From positions 1 to 64,000 of the forward strand of contig NHNY01000023.1 of NCBI GenBank assembly GCA_002786065.1: DNA of 64,000 bases. The letters are read 5' to 3'. Both the position numbers and the translations under genes were made by a program. The notes beneath the pieces are model-generated. The model was not told the DNA's origin and did not search any database. It saw only the letters and a list, made by a program, of their open reading frames with translations. This document shows positions 11,683 to 23,282 of the stretch, one piece after another. Every line of letters starts with the position of its first letter. The first letter of the stretch is position 1. This stretch comes from Microcyclospora pomicola (Eukaryota > Ascomycota > Dothideomycetes > Capnodiales).

Positions 11683-12019
11683 AGAATATTACTATTAAGA
11701 AAGACCCTATAGTAGGCTAGAATAGAGGTACTCTGTCTTCGCCTTAGATAGGGACCCTATCGAGATTAATATAGTATGTAAAGCCTTTAGGGTCTAAAGT
11801 CGGGTATTAAGGGAGGTAAAAAGTATACTTTAACTATCTTGTAGTAAGGGCTGTTCTAGGCTTTTTTCTAGCTATAAGCTAAGTTAAATTTAGAGGTTAG
11901 CTATTACTATTAAGCCCTTCTTTAATTAATGTAGGATAAATAGGATAATATTAATAAAAGATCTCCTTATCTAGGACTTGTGTTCGAATCCTAAGATCTA
12001 TATTCTGTAGTGTCGCTAT

Positions 12020-12061
12020 ACTAGTAACTAAACTAGTATTCGTACTAGGAATCGAACTAGT
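12020..12061. repeat. Four ACTAGT-type hexamers at 12-bp period
   Basis: ACTAGT at 12020 and 12032, ACTAGG at 12044, ACTAGT at 12056. The period holds although one hexamer has drifted. Confidence 0.85.
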
Positions 12062-12190
12062 ATTTATTTTAGTCCTAAGGTTGTTAATGTCTTAGCTTGC
12101 TTTGTAACGACTGTATATACTAGTCCGAATACTAGTACGATCGTTGTAGATGTTAATGTAAAGACAAAGTGTATGTCTGAAGGTGTATGT

Positions 12191-13937
12191 AATATTTAAA
12201 CTTTAGAGGTCAGTAGAAAAGTTCCCTATCGCCAAGGCGCGCTAGTGGCAAAAATTTTGAGTTCGATAGGTGGTAGTAGCTTGTATCTCCCTGAGCTTTC
12301 ATTGTGGTGCACCGAGCCGTAACCACCTCGCAAAGCCAGCAGAGGATAACGAAGACCGGGCAGTCCACCTTCTCGGATCACATCTCCCGCATTGAAATGG
12401 TCGAGTGGGCACAAGGATCGTCTGACTAGCGCAACGGCCGATTCTATGAGGTGTCATGAGATTACCGGACGAATTCACGCCAAGCCCACCGTAGGTATGC
12501 CCATCGTGATCGCACGAACAAGGACGTAAAGCTGCGTGACATTGGAGCTGGAGCGCAGGACTTCGGGCACCCGATTTCTATCTTTGTCTTGCGGTGTGCC
12601 TTACACAGCTAGAGTATGTCTTGTGTGTACTGCAAAGCGGCCGTCCGCCGAGCTATAGTATATAACGAGGCCGACTGTTGCATGATCGCCCAGTGGATAA
12701 GAGCTGCACCACGGAATCACCAGTGACAATTTGGCAGTCATATCACACAGCAAGGTCTGGAGTGGTGACTCTGATCCAGTGCTTTTCACGGTCCTGCATC
12801 GCCAGCTCGTTCTGCGACTTTAAACAATGAATGGTGCAATTATTGATCATAAAGCTAACAACTTTTGCCTATGCCACTTGGGTTGCGCCAACCACTTGCA
12901 AGCATCAAGGTTTGTGGCTTGGGGTTCGACGCTAGCTACTGGCCAGCATGACGTGAGGATGCAGGGTATGCATCTCAAAGGCCCCAATAGATCAGTAGCT
13001 GCCAAGATGGCTGCTCAATCCCCTGAATTCCGCTCTTCTGCATAGGTTGAACGACTGGGATGCGAGTTTCGGCGAACACCGACCAACCATGTCGAAGATC
13101 AACAAGCAAAGTTTAATCTAAGATACAAATGCACGGCTTGGCCATTCGGTGTTGAACAAGCAAGAGTGCGGCATGATCGAGATCAAACAACAGCACAGAG
13201 AGAGGACTACGCTTCGGCCGATGTTTAAGCTCAAAACGTAAGACAGCAATGATGTGCTCGTGTGCATCCTGAAGGAACAAAGCTAGGCGCGGGGACGAGC
13301 TTTATTAGACCGTGCCCTTCCTGCCACAGCACGAACCGTGGTCAAGCCTGGCGTATGGGGCAGCGTCAGCCAAACAAACGCTCGTTCAGCCTTACCCCGA
13401 GTGAGAGCGATTGTGGAGGCTCTTTCTGCAGCACAGTACAGTGCACTCTAGGACTATTATTCGTAGGCCAGACCACCAAGCATGAGGAGACGAACCAGAA
13501 CCCAGTCAGGCTGAAGTCACATTGGTACACAGATCGCCACATGCCTGCAAGAATCTGATGGGGATTGAGAATTCGCCCAAGTAAATGTACTTGTCCTGCT
13601 CGATCGGATTTTGCATATCTACGGAACCTTGCCTCTATTCGCCAGTCCCGCTGCGGTTTGTGTGGGCTGCTGAGCTTTGACATATGAGTACAGGACGAAA
13701 CGTCGCAACTTGAAGCCTTTTAAGCTTTGGCATTCGCATGCATAAGATATTTATGACCAGGTGCTGTCACTTATAACACACTGCAGCCTACTCTAACTGC
13801 ATGTACAGGATATTTGATAAAGGTAAGTCTTTCATGCCTCAGGCACGACGCGGAACAGCCCCGCCTCATTCGAGGCTCCATCCCAAAATTTATTGCCGAT
13901 CGATCTTGAATTGAAAGAAAGCTCGCGCAAAGCAGTC
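12191..13937. other. Intergenic, no gene seen
   Basis: Composition is normal compared with the island to the left. Open stretches on both strands are short, overlap one another and show no recognisable domain. The right end must hold the RRP8 promoter and leader. Confidence 0.6.
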
Positions 13938-15575
13938 ATGTTCGCAGTAAAAGGTTGGTCAGTGGATGCGTCATCTCTCAAACCACAGACCGAGCCTTTC
14001 AAATCCGCAAAGGCTGTTGCCAAAGAGGAGCGGCAGTCGCAGCAGGATGGAGAAAAGTCCAGTCGCAAGAGAAAACGACGAGACGAGGCTCCGGTGGCGG
14101 ATCAAGAACAAGATGTCGGCAAGATGTGGGATCGACATGTGGACGGCAAGAAAGGAAGTTCGAGCTACAAGAAAGAGAAATTGAAGACGTTAAAGGAGAA
14201 GAAGAAGGAGCTGAAAGCCAAGAAGCAGAAAATGGCTGCGGAAACGCAGACGGGCGCCAATGCTGAGGTGGTCGGAGAGGGCAAGAAGCTGGAGACTACA
14301 GATGGCAAGGAAAGCGGTATGCCTGCGACAGGCAGCGTCAAAGGGGCTGCCGGCGGGGCGGGAAAGCCATCGAAAAAGGATATCAAGCTTAGCAAAGAAC
14401 AACAAAACGAACCCAAATCAGGCCCGAAAGTCCAAGTTCAAGCACCGCCTCCGATCTTACCTCTCCCATCATCCACCAAACTCACTCCAATGCAAGCTGC
14501 CATGCGGCAAAAGCTCGTCTCTGCCCGTTTCCGCCACCTGAATGAAACCCTCTATACTGCACCCTCCAAAACCGCTTTAGATCTGTTCTCCCAAAACCCG
14601 GAGATGTTCGAGGACTACCACGCCGGCTTCCGTCAGCAAGTCGTCTCCTGGCCCGAGAACCCAGTCTCGACCTTCCTCGCCACGCTGCGCTCCCGCGGCA
14701 AGATCGCTCAACCCGCGAAAGCGCTGAAAAAGCAAGCCGAGAAAGACGGACGGGCCGACCTCCCACGCACCCAGGGCACCTGCATAATCGCCGACCTAGG
14801 CTGCGGCGATGCCGCTCTCGCGCAGACTCTGACTTCGACCGGCGAGACCGCCTCGCTCAAGCTGCAGATCCTCTCCTACGACCTTCATAGCCCATCTCCT
14901 CTAGTCACGCTCGCGGACATCTCCGCCTTGCCCACCGCCTCCGGCAGCGTCGACGTGGCCATCTTCTGCCTCGCGCTAATGGGCACTAACTGGATCTCCT
15001 TCATCGACGAAGCCTACCGCATCCTGCACTGGAAGGCCGAGCTGTGGGTCGCCGAGATCAAGTCGCGCTTCGGCCGCGTCGGCGGCAAGGCCCGCGGCCC
15101 CAGCGTCGTCGCCCACTCGGTCGGCGGCAAGAAGAAGACCGCCGCGCTGCTCAAGGCGAAAGCCCGGCAGGCGCGCGACGACGCCGAGGTTGACGAGCTG
15201 AGCGCGCTACGCATCGAGGTCGACGGCGTCGAGCCTGCCCGCCAGCCCGAGGAGACGGACGTCACCGGCTTCGTGGACGTGCTCCGGCGGCGTGGCTTCG
15301 TGCTGAAGGACGGCGCCGGCGCTGTGGACCTGTCGAATAAGATGTTCGTGAAGATGGAGTTCGTCAAGGCCGCGGTGCCGGTGAAGGGGAAGAATGTGCC
15401 GCCGGAGGCCGAAGGAGCAGCCGCCGCCGCGAAGAAGAAATCGAGGGAGCCAGAGGGGGAGCGCAGGTTTGCGAAGAGCAAGAAGAAGTTCCTGGATGAT
15501 GGGAAGGGAGAAGAGGAGGTATTGACCGAGGACGAGGGGAAAGTGTTGCAACCGTGTTTGTACAAGATCCGGTAG
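13938..15575 (+). CDS. RRP8: 25S rRNA (adenine-N1) methyltransferase Rrp8
   Basis: A single exon of 545 aa. Rrp8 is a nucleolar SAM-dependent enzyme that makes m1A at a conserved adenine of the large-subunit rRNA (A645 of yeast 25S) during ribosome assembly. The first ~180 residues are a Lys/Glu-rich, low-complexity nucleolar-type tail. The catalytic part starts near residue 184 (MRQKLVSARFRHLNE). The SAM-binding motif I, ADLGCGDA, is near 284, and the family hallmark FCLALMGTNW is near 342. A second Lys-rich tail closes the protein. I chose the ATG giving MFAVKGWSV, the usual start of filamentous-fungal Rrp8; the in-frame sequence before it has no earlier ATG. A charged insertion at about residues 390-440 is longer than in yeast. 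The gene ends convergently with the Arg-rich gene that follows. Confidence 0.93.
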   Translation: MFAVKGWSVDASSLKPQTEPFKSAKAVAKEERQSQQDGEKSSRKRKRRDEAPVADQEQDVGKMWDRHVDGKKGSSSYKKEKLKTLKEKKKELKAKKQKMAAETQTGANAEVVGEGKKLETTDGKESGMPATGSVKGAAGGAGKPSKKDIKLSKEQQNEPKSGPKVQVQAPPPILPLPSSTKLTPMQAAMRQKLVSARFRHLNETLYTAPSKTALDLFSQNPEMFEDYHAGFRQQVVSWPENPVSTFLATLRSRGKIAQPAKALKKQAEKDGRADLPRTQGTCIIADLGCGDAALAQTLTSTGETASLKLQILSYDLHSPSPLVTLADISALPTASGSVDVAIFCLALMGTNWISFIDEAYRILHWKAELWVAEIKSRFGRVGGKARGPSVVAHSVGGKKKTAALLKAKARQARDDAEVDELSALRIEVDGVEPARQPEETDVTGFVDVLRRRGFVLKDGAGAVDLSNKMFVKMEFVKAAVPVKGKNVPPEAEGAAAAAKKKSREPEGERRFAKSKKKFLDDGKGEEEVLTEDEGKVLQPCLYKIR

Positions 15576-16079
15576 TTTTACGTGTGGACTGATGCTAATA
15601 TATACATTGCCATGTTCACATATGAGGAAGGAGGAAAGGTACATAAACGTTTCTGAATGTAGGTACTCGTCTTCGTTCTCTGCAGGCTCTGTGCATACCA
15701 TACATAAGTATCTCTACCACGAAGAGCAGAGTACATCATACGCTGTCGTTAACAAATTCTCTGAAAGGCCGTGCAGTTCATACCCACTTGTCTCCCGATC
15801 CCCTCGCAAACACCCAAGACAATTACAAAAACCACCTCTCCAGTTCTCCGCACAATCGGTGATCAGGTAAGCGTCGCGACGGCTGCGCCGATGATTCTCC
15901 TGTTAAGTCGTTCTGCGCAAGAGAAGACATAGGAGTCAGTCATGTAATCTCGATCAACAGCATAGTGCGCCCCAGATAAAGCAAGAAATGGAGGAAGTCA
16001 GATGCCAGGAATGGAGAACCCACCCCTTGAGAAGAACGACAGGAGCAAGAACGGGTAACGGTGACAGGAAGCAACCAGA
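15576..16079. other. Convergent intergenic spacer
   Basis: The 3' regions of RRP8 (+) and the following minus-strand gene face each other. No gene or repeat is seen. Confidence 0.6.
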
Positions 16080-17793
16080 TCAATTGGCAGACCGAACCAA
16101 AGCCAGCCTACCTTTCCGATCCTTCTCAACGCGCAGCACATTGCGCGGGGGGCTCTTCTCACGCTCCACAACTTCGAGCACTTCACGGGCCGGTCGACGT
16201 TCGCGGTATTCGACGAGCTGGAACTCTTCATCCGGACGCTCGCGCAGACGCAAGGCCATGTTGCGTTTCTCCTCAGCTTCGCGCTCGAGGCGGAGGGCGC
16301 GACGTTCCGCTTCCAGCGCGCGGATCTCGGCGTTGATGTCTCGGTCGGAACGATATTCGCGTTCTTGAACAATAAGCGCGCCAGACGGCGGGGACTGTGG
16401 GGTGCGTTCTTCGATGACGGTACGGCTCTCGTAGTAATCGCCGCCAGGTATTGGGATTGCTGGCGCCGGAGGTGGAGCTGGCGGGCCGGTTTCTTCGACC
16501 ACAGTGCGACGCTCTTCGAAGAATGATGGAGCGCGAGAACGCGCTCGTGATCGAGAAGTGCGCTGGGTTCGTGCAGGGGAAATCGCTCGTGTGGTGACGC
16601 TGCGTGCACTCGGTGAAGCGCCGCGGATCGTGGGTGGATTGATCCATTCGGTGCGGGTGACCTCTTCTCTTTCACCAATCGGTGCAGGTGGTACTGATAT
16701 CTCATTCTCTTCGTACCGGTAGACCTTCTTCTCGGTTTTTTCTAAAGGTAAGATTAGTATTCAGTTACCATAAACCGAAGTTCCGCAGCTTACCTCCGCT
16801 CTTGTACGTCTCAGTGATCTTGATGACCTCGTCGATTTGCTCCTTCTCCAGCGCAATCCTCAAAATGTAGAAGTCTTGTTCTTCATCGAAAGGATAGCCT
16901 AGATCCATGATTGCTTCGCGCCACACGAGACGTTTGGGCATGCGAGTCTTTCCCTTCTTGAACTTCCTGGTGGTGTCATGGATGCTCTCACGAATGCTCG
17001 CGGGACCAATACTTTCGTGCACACTGAGTTCCTTCTCAACCTCTTCGAAGCTTTCGGTGCTACTGCTGGATGAGCTGGAAATGACTGTGGTGGGAGCCTT
17101 GGACTTTCTACTCTTCACGCTTTTTCTACTCTTCACTGATCGAGCATCGCTCTCGGAGTACTCGCTCCTTGGTGGTCGATTGCGGTGGATTGATCGTTCC
17201 CGTTGTATTTCAATCTCGCGATAGGATTCAGGCTCGTAGCCACGACCACGATAATCATCATATTCGTTGCGCACACGCCGGATGGGTAAAGGCACCGGGA
17301 CGCCAGCAGGGATCCGATACTCCTCTCTTTCGCGGCGTGCAGGTTTGCGATCGAAGGTGTCCAAACTGCTTTGTCGTCGCAACAGTCCAGGCCGAGACGA
17401 CATGCGGCGTTCGACATCCATCCCTTCGCGTGTAGAGCTCTTACCTCTGTACGGCGTGATAGCCATACCAGCAAGCTCACGAGGATCAACATCACCAAAC
17501 AGTTCTCGGTCGGTCCGTCGACGTGGGCGGCCAGGCAGCGGCGCATAACGATCCTCCTCCACGAACCGGTCACGTTCTTCGTAACGGTAGCCAGGACCGC
17601 GATCGTCGATACGGTCGGTGACTGCAATGTCTCGGCGGCCTGGGCGGTCCCTTTCGACATAACGGTATTCCTCATGCTCGTCGAATCCACGGGGGGGTGG
17701 AGGACGACTCAGGCGCTCGAACCTGTCGCGGTCCCATCGTTGAGGTATGTCGCCGTAGGCCAGATCATCGGTGGATGCGCGGTATCGAGACAT
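16080..17793 (-). CDS. Arg/Glu-rich protein, probably DUF8035 family
   Basis: Two exons, 17793-16794 and 16741-16080, with a 52-nt intron (donor GTAAGC, TACTAAT branch site, acceptor TAG), giving 553 aa. The N-terminal half is disordered and dominated by Arg, Asp, Glu and Tyr. Residues around 225-240 carry a small SVKSRK duplication and then a poly-Ser run. A compact, probably folded segment follows near residues 285-340 (LVWREAIMDLGYPFDEEQDF), ending at the intron. It resembles a Pezizomycotina domain of unknown function that I recall as DUF8035. The second exon encodes Pro-rich sequence and then a long charged coiled-coil-like stretch (EIRALEAERRALRLEREAEE). There is no signal peptide or membrane segment. 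The function is unknown. Confidence 0.8.
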
Positions 17794-19141
17794 GGTTGCT
17801 GATATCGCACAGCTAGCAAGTTGTCAAGCGAGGTGTGGTGTGTTTGATCAGGTATGAAGAGGCTCCGGATGTGTCGAATATGGAGGGGTCGGGGAGCACT
17901 GGAAGACGGATGGTCTGGTAATTATGTACGGTGCTTTCGCGGCGTGACGCAAGGCTAATAAGCACCCTGAGGTGGTGAAAGAGCAATCAATGCCCAACTT
18001 GACCCGTGCTGGACTATGTTTGTGTCGCAGGGCGTCATTCGGAATCATGCGTGAGTGGTGTAATAAAGTAGGTGCGCATCCTCGGGCGGAAGTGGGCAGG
18101 CGTTGCGTCACTGGCGATGATCTCAAGGACGTCGGGCGGTCTAGACGAAGATGATGCATGAGACGGGTAAAAGTAGACCACGCACTTCATGTCTTTGGAC
18201 AACATTTCACCCCCCATCGGCATTCAGTCATCACTTCGCATTGCCCATCTTTCGCTCTCCTGCAAATGGCGTGTCCACACCACCGAAAGCTGTTTGGCGT
18301 GTGATTCAAGCAATAGGTAGGTGGCTGATTGTGACCCGAGGTGAAATATCCTGGTGCAGCGGTGCAATCTCCAATGACAATCCTCTGGCTTGGGCAGCAA
18401 AATGGCTCATTTGCGGCTACGCGATCGAGGTCTTCTCAACTATTCCACCGCCGTGAATGGGCTCAGATGATGGTCAAGGCTGATGATCAGAGTCACAGTT
18501 GCCTCCCGGGTCTGGCATCGTCGTTGCCAGCAACATCGTCAACAACGGGATGCTCCTCCTGGCATACCGTAGGATCATCAACGAGACCATGGAGCCCATG
18601 ATCCTCAGGATCCTGCCGAAGACAAGCTGCTCTGGATGGACTTCGTGTCATAACGCGATAGTTTCCTTCTTCTGTGAGCCACATGAGAGAATGGATCAGG
18701 GTGTGGTCGAGAAGTCCATCCGCATCAGGGGCACCATTAGCCGAGTCCTGCGGGCCAGCATCGTTCCCGGTTTCTACGGACAGAAGCCATAAGGGGAGGT
18801 GAGGTTGAGGTGCGGTGAGGTAGGTGTAGTTGAGGACGTGCTAGTTGGCATGTCGCTCTGCTCGTCGTCACATGTTGTGGAGTGATGCCTGCCTGATTCA
18901 TGACTTCAGGTTGCCAGCATTCCAGCCCTATGCCGCCTTGGTCATCCGTCTCCCCTCTTCTTCTTCTGCCTCTGTCCTCTGCTCTTCGCTCTCCACCACA
19001 TTACTGCGAGTCACGTGTAAGCGTCACGTCTGCGTTTTGCTTCACTTCAGTCGCACTGTCAAACCAGCCTAAGTATCTACTCTACTCAACCATCTACTCC
19101 ACTCCTCGTCTCCTTTCATCTGCAGCGTTGCATCGCTATCC
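17794..19141. other. Divergent intergenic region, no supported gene
   Basis: It lies between the start of the minus-strand Arg-rich gene and the start of the plus-strand helicase gene, so it holds both promoters. A short open minus-strand stretch near 18493-18760 has protein-like composition (acidic, rich in Asp and Glu), but I found no clean start, splice pattern or domain, so I do not call it. Confidence 0.5.
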
Positions 19142-22100
19142 ATGGAGAAGCCAGACGATATCACGGATGGCCTGAGGGGTGCTGACCTCGACAATCCCGA
19201 CATGGAGCTGTACCAGCACCTATCTGTGGTGAAAGATGCTGTGACAGGCGGCAACATCACTCCAAGTACCACGCTTGTTGATCTCTATCAGTTCTCCGAC
19301 CCCTTCCTAGACAACGGCCTCCTGAGGAGCTTGAGTGGCGTTGCACGGCCAAAAGTCCCGTGTCAGATAGTTTCCGAAGGTGGTGAAGCGTACCCATCGA
19401 CCGAATGCGGTGGAAAAACGGACTGCGCTCTTCGACTTACCTTCAATAAGCTGGTAACTCGTGTTCGGTGTTCCTCGCGATCATTTCGCCTGACTGACAA
19501 TCAACACTAGCTTCTTGCGCCAACTGTTCGCCTGGAAGCCCACTTCCTGCGGGGTGCAGAAAACATCTTGACTCTTGTCCTAGAGTGGCACTTTACCACT
19601 CACGGTCCCCAGACCTCGGCGATTCGTGACTACGTGTATTCCAGGGATACAGCGAATATCAAGTTCACTGCTGGAGCAGCTACATCGACTGGCTTCAACA
19701 ACCTGACCACCATATTCTCGCAACTGGATGACAGCAGTAAAGCCGTCGCCACCTTACTCCGCTCTTTCCTCGAACCTGGCCACCAGTATCAACTTCACTT
19801 CAAGCTGCATACAGACCTTTTGAGCGAGAATGACCTCACACAGCTTGGAAAGATCTATGCGCGACTGCCGAGTGGATCAGGCTTGCTCCTCCCGTCCATA
19901 GGCCAGGTCGAGTATGCAATGTTTGGAGAGCACGAAACGCATATCGAGTGTATGTCGGAGAACTATGTCCGCAAGCCTTTCCATCTTCTACAAGGTGCTG
20001 CTAAACACCCAATGGTATCTTTGGACTGTGGGGACACCTTCAGCACTGTCAAAGAAGCGGGAGTACAGTTGGTATATGCAGCATCAGCAGAACACGCTGA
20101 ACAGGCTGAAGCTCTAAAGCTTTGGGCAAAGGTCAAGCACATCGGACATATACACCGACGAGGTCAGGTCTCTGCACTCGGCGTGAGATTCACGGCGTTC
20201 CGTACGCTCGGTGGTACAAAGAGCAGCATGTCTTTACGTCTGCCAGACGATCTTTTGTGCAAGGTGACCATGAAACCACTAACTGCACAGGATCTGGAAG
20301 TGCTGCATACATCCGCGACCTTGACTTGCAACACTTCGGGGTATCCTGCGGCTGACGCCCTTTTCATATTGCGAAGATCCGGAGCCAAGCATGCGACAGA
20401 AGAAGTGGTCAACTGGGATACCATCCAGGACGCGACTCGGTATGAGGTAGTTTTCGAGCCGGCAACAAATCATGCCACGTACCAACGCCAGCTCCGCACC
20501 GTGGCAGATCTGCAAGCACCTCGAAGTGTGAGGTGGCACCCGATCCTCCTCAACCAGCTCCACAGCCGCTTGCCTGTTGTTGATATCACGAGTGGAAGCA
20601 AGATTCCCGAGCAAGGACAAGCGGCTGCTATGAAGTGGCTTCGAACCTGGAAGCACTGGAATCAGGAGCAGTTGGCAGTAATCAACGGAATTGGTGAGGC
20701 TAAAGGCGGTATGGTTGTTGTGATGGGACCCGCTGGTAAGCCGTGCATGGGGTATCATGATTGGAAACTACAAAACTGACATGCTGACCATAGGAACTGG
20801 CAAGACACTGCTGCAGCAAGGACTGGCAATCTATTTCTACAAGCTCGGCTATCGCATCCTTGCGCTGGCACCGGCAAACAGTAATGCAGATCACATGGCT
20901 CAAGCACTTTTCGAGCACCAGAAAGAGGTCCCGGAGCTCAGCATTGGCCGGCTGTACCCCGGCTCCCGCGCGCAGACTGCTACTGAAGCAGCGCGTCAAC
21001 AACGTATCAAGGAGAACACGAAACGCACCCAGACAAGTGTTCTGAACTATAGCGAGTTTCTCGTTGCTGTCGCAGAATACGATCAATATGCCTCATTCGT
21101 TCGGCCGTATGGCGTAGTCGAGCAAGTCGTTCTAGCCACTATCGAGGGCAAGTTGAAGGTCAACCTCTATATTCCAGAAGGGCAAACCGGGGCAGAGGGC
21201 CATGATGCCAATGCATGGGAGCTCTTACGAACTCTGATCACCAAGTACAGGGATGGTCAGCTCGGCGACGAGATAGACGAAACCTACAGAATGGCATACG
21301 AAGCATGCAAGTTGGACTGGCTCGAGCGATCCCGCTTTATAGTCACCACGACAGGCAATGTACGAGCGACCGAACTTCTGGCCTCGTGGAAGCGGAAGGA
21401 ACATGGCACCGCAGGTACTGGTGTTGTCTGTTTTATTGACGAAGCTGCCAAAGACCATGAAGTCAACGTGTGGAGTGGTGTCGTTTGCAGCGCTTGGGGT
21501 TCGGATGTGGAGGGTGTGCTCATGTTTGGAGATGACAAGCAGCTCACACCTACGAACATGTCCGCGAATGGAGATATGCAGTTCAATGCTTTCAAGACTC
21601 GACTCGATGTCTCACTGCCATGCCGCCTTGTTCGGGAGGGCTTCCCGTGTTTTCGATTGCTTGAGCAGCATCGGATGCATCCGAGCATCTCGGCATTCCC
21701 AAATGCGAGTTTCTACAGCGGTGAGCTACGGGATGGACCACGTACACACAGCGAGCTCGAGGCATTGAAACCTGGACTGAAGACCGTGTTGCAGCAGATC
21801 CTGTCCGGGAAAGCTGACACGGTCGATGATACGCCTGCCCTGTCGGACGATCAAGTTCGCTTGGCTTGGCTTGAGGTTCGAGGCCGGCGCTGTCTGAATG
21901 ATACCATGAAGTCCGTGTTCGTTCAGGAGCACATTGACCACTTTTTCGCCAACGTTTTCCCTCGACTCCGCGAATTCTGCCACAAAACGGAACAAAAGTT
22001 GAAAAACAATCTCATGATCATTTGCGCGTACAAAGCTGCGGTAACTCACCCTTCTGCGTTATGTTGAAGTACATAATGGTGACTGACCGTCTACAGCTGT

Positions 22101-22489
22101 ACACATACAAGGACCGTTTCCAGACAATGCTACGAGATGGGGCCATAACCGAGGACGATGTTCCGAGGGTATTGACGGTTGATGCCAGCCAGGGCGAAGA
22201 GGCTTTCATGGTCATATTTGATGGATCATGCCAGAATGGTGACATTGTTGGTATGGCTGCCCGAGTGCTACGCTTGGACGAGCGCGTGTTGAAACTGACA
22301 TTGTCAACAGGTTTCATGAACACGTCAGGTCGTTGCAACGTTGCCACGACGCGAGCCAGGGCGATCTTCTGGATCATCGGAGGAAGCATGCAGAATCTGC
22401 GCTCTTCCAGCGGGAACAAGATGGTTACTTTTCTGGCAAAATATAAGCACGAACTCGATCGGTCCAGCAAAACGCATCTGGCTCGATGA
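19142..22489 (+). CDS. UPF1-like superfamily 1 RNA/DNA helicase
   Basis: Exons 19142-19453, 19511-20735, 20794-22040 and 22097-22489, all in frame, giving about 1058 aa. A further 60-nt in-frame stretch, 22251-22310, has GT...CTGAC...AG borders and is probably an intron, which would give 1038 aa. The C-terminal half holds a complete SF1 (AAA_11/AAA_12) motif set: Walker A GPAGTGKT, split by intron 2; Walker B DEAA (VCFIDEAAKDHE); GDDKQL; LLEQHRMHP; VDASQGEE; and NVATTRARA. The ~510 residues before Walker A match no domain I know. The family unwinds RNA or DNA with ATP; members include UPF1, SEN1 and ZNFX1. This protein lacks the UPF1 Cys/His domain, so it is not the NMD factor. It looks intact and likely cytosolic or nuclear. 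Confidence 0.85.
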
Positions 22490-23282
22490 ACAGCGAGAAC
22501 GTGAGAGGTGAGTGGCGGGACGTTCTATTGCGTCACCGCTTCAACACGATGATAGTTCAGGTCTTAGGATACCTATGGTGGAATAGCTCAAGTGATGTTG
22601 TAACAGGCAAGAGAGGGAAACAAACGATGGAAGGAGGGAAATCTTCGCTCGCCGATTTCCAGATTACGAGAGTGGGTACTGCAATACGAGTCCGGGTGCA
22701 GATGAGAAGATCATCAAGTCCATACGCTATGGCAATTTTCACGCTGAATAGATCGCTGCCGTCACGCACCAGTTTCATAGCTCGTTCACAATGTCGTTGA
22801 GTTCTTACGGATATTCAGATTGCAACTCAGTCAACGCGAGTCGTTCTGCCCATGTATCATGGGAGCGCTCAGGAGCGAACACTTTATGAGTACAGATTTC
22901 CCATGAGCCTCATGAAGAGCCAATAGTCACTGTTTTTATAGATATACAAAGCATGCTGAGCAGTGGAGCAGCATTCTGTCTATACTGCCCGACGAAGATG
23001 TGCCCCAGGCGTGCGATGTAGAGCTGAGTAAGTGTCACGACCACCCTGGTCCGTAGAAAGACAGTAGTATTGCTCTTCCGATCGTTCATAGCCCATGCAA
23101 TTCATTCTGCTTGTGTCATTGGGGAGCGATGGACACGATCCAGGTCGTCGGTGATGTTGAGACGCAACTGGCGATCAGGTCTGGTCATGTGACTTAACAT
23201 ACGCTAAGAACTTCGAGACGGAGCATTGAACTTGATGAACATCTCTCTGTAGACATTGTCATCCATCCACCTTGAACACATC
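22490..23282. other. Intergenic, no gene seen
   Basis: 3' region of the helicase gene and promoter of the uL29m gene. Open stretches are short and lack domains. Confidence 0.6.

Larger units (their letters stand above)
7956..12190. other. AT-rich island, right part, no gene
   Basis: 4.2 kb of TA-rich, stop-rich DNA with no supportable gene. It holds a 190-bp tandem duplication (8114-8493) and many ACTAGT palindromes with 12-bp spacing. Pairs start at 9985/9997, 10207/10219, 10694/10706 and 12119/12131; longer runs are listed separately. At 8988-9017 the same phase reads ACTACT, ACCGGT, ACTACT. The change to ordinary composition near 12190 is abrupt. The content looks like RIP-mutated repeats whose identity is lost. 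Confidence 0.75.

Noticed and set aside
12827-13683. Several 70-105-codon frames between the island and RRP8
   Set aside because: They overlap on opposite strands and show no domain, splice pattern or coding bias.
15014-15565. 183-codon open frame opposite RRP8
   Set aside because: It is Ser/Pro/Thr low-complexity sequence made by reading the Lys/Glu-rich RRP8 tail backwards.
18493-18792. Small gene in the gap before the helicase
   Set aside because: Both strands are open over the same stretch, and neither has a convincing start, intron or domain.
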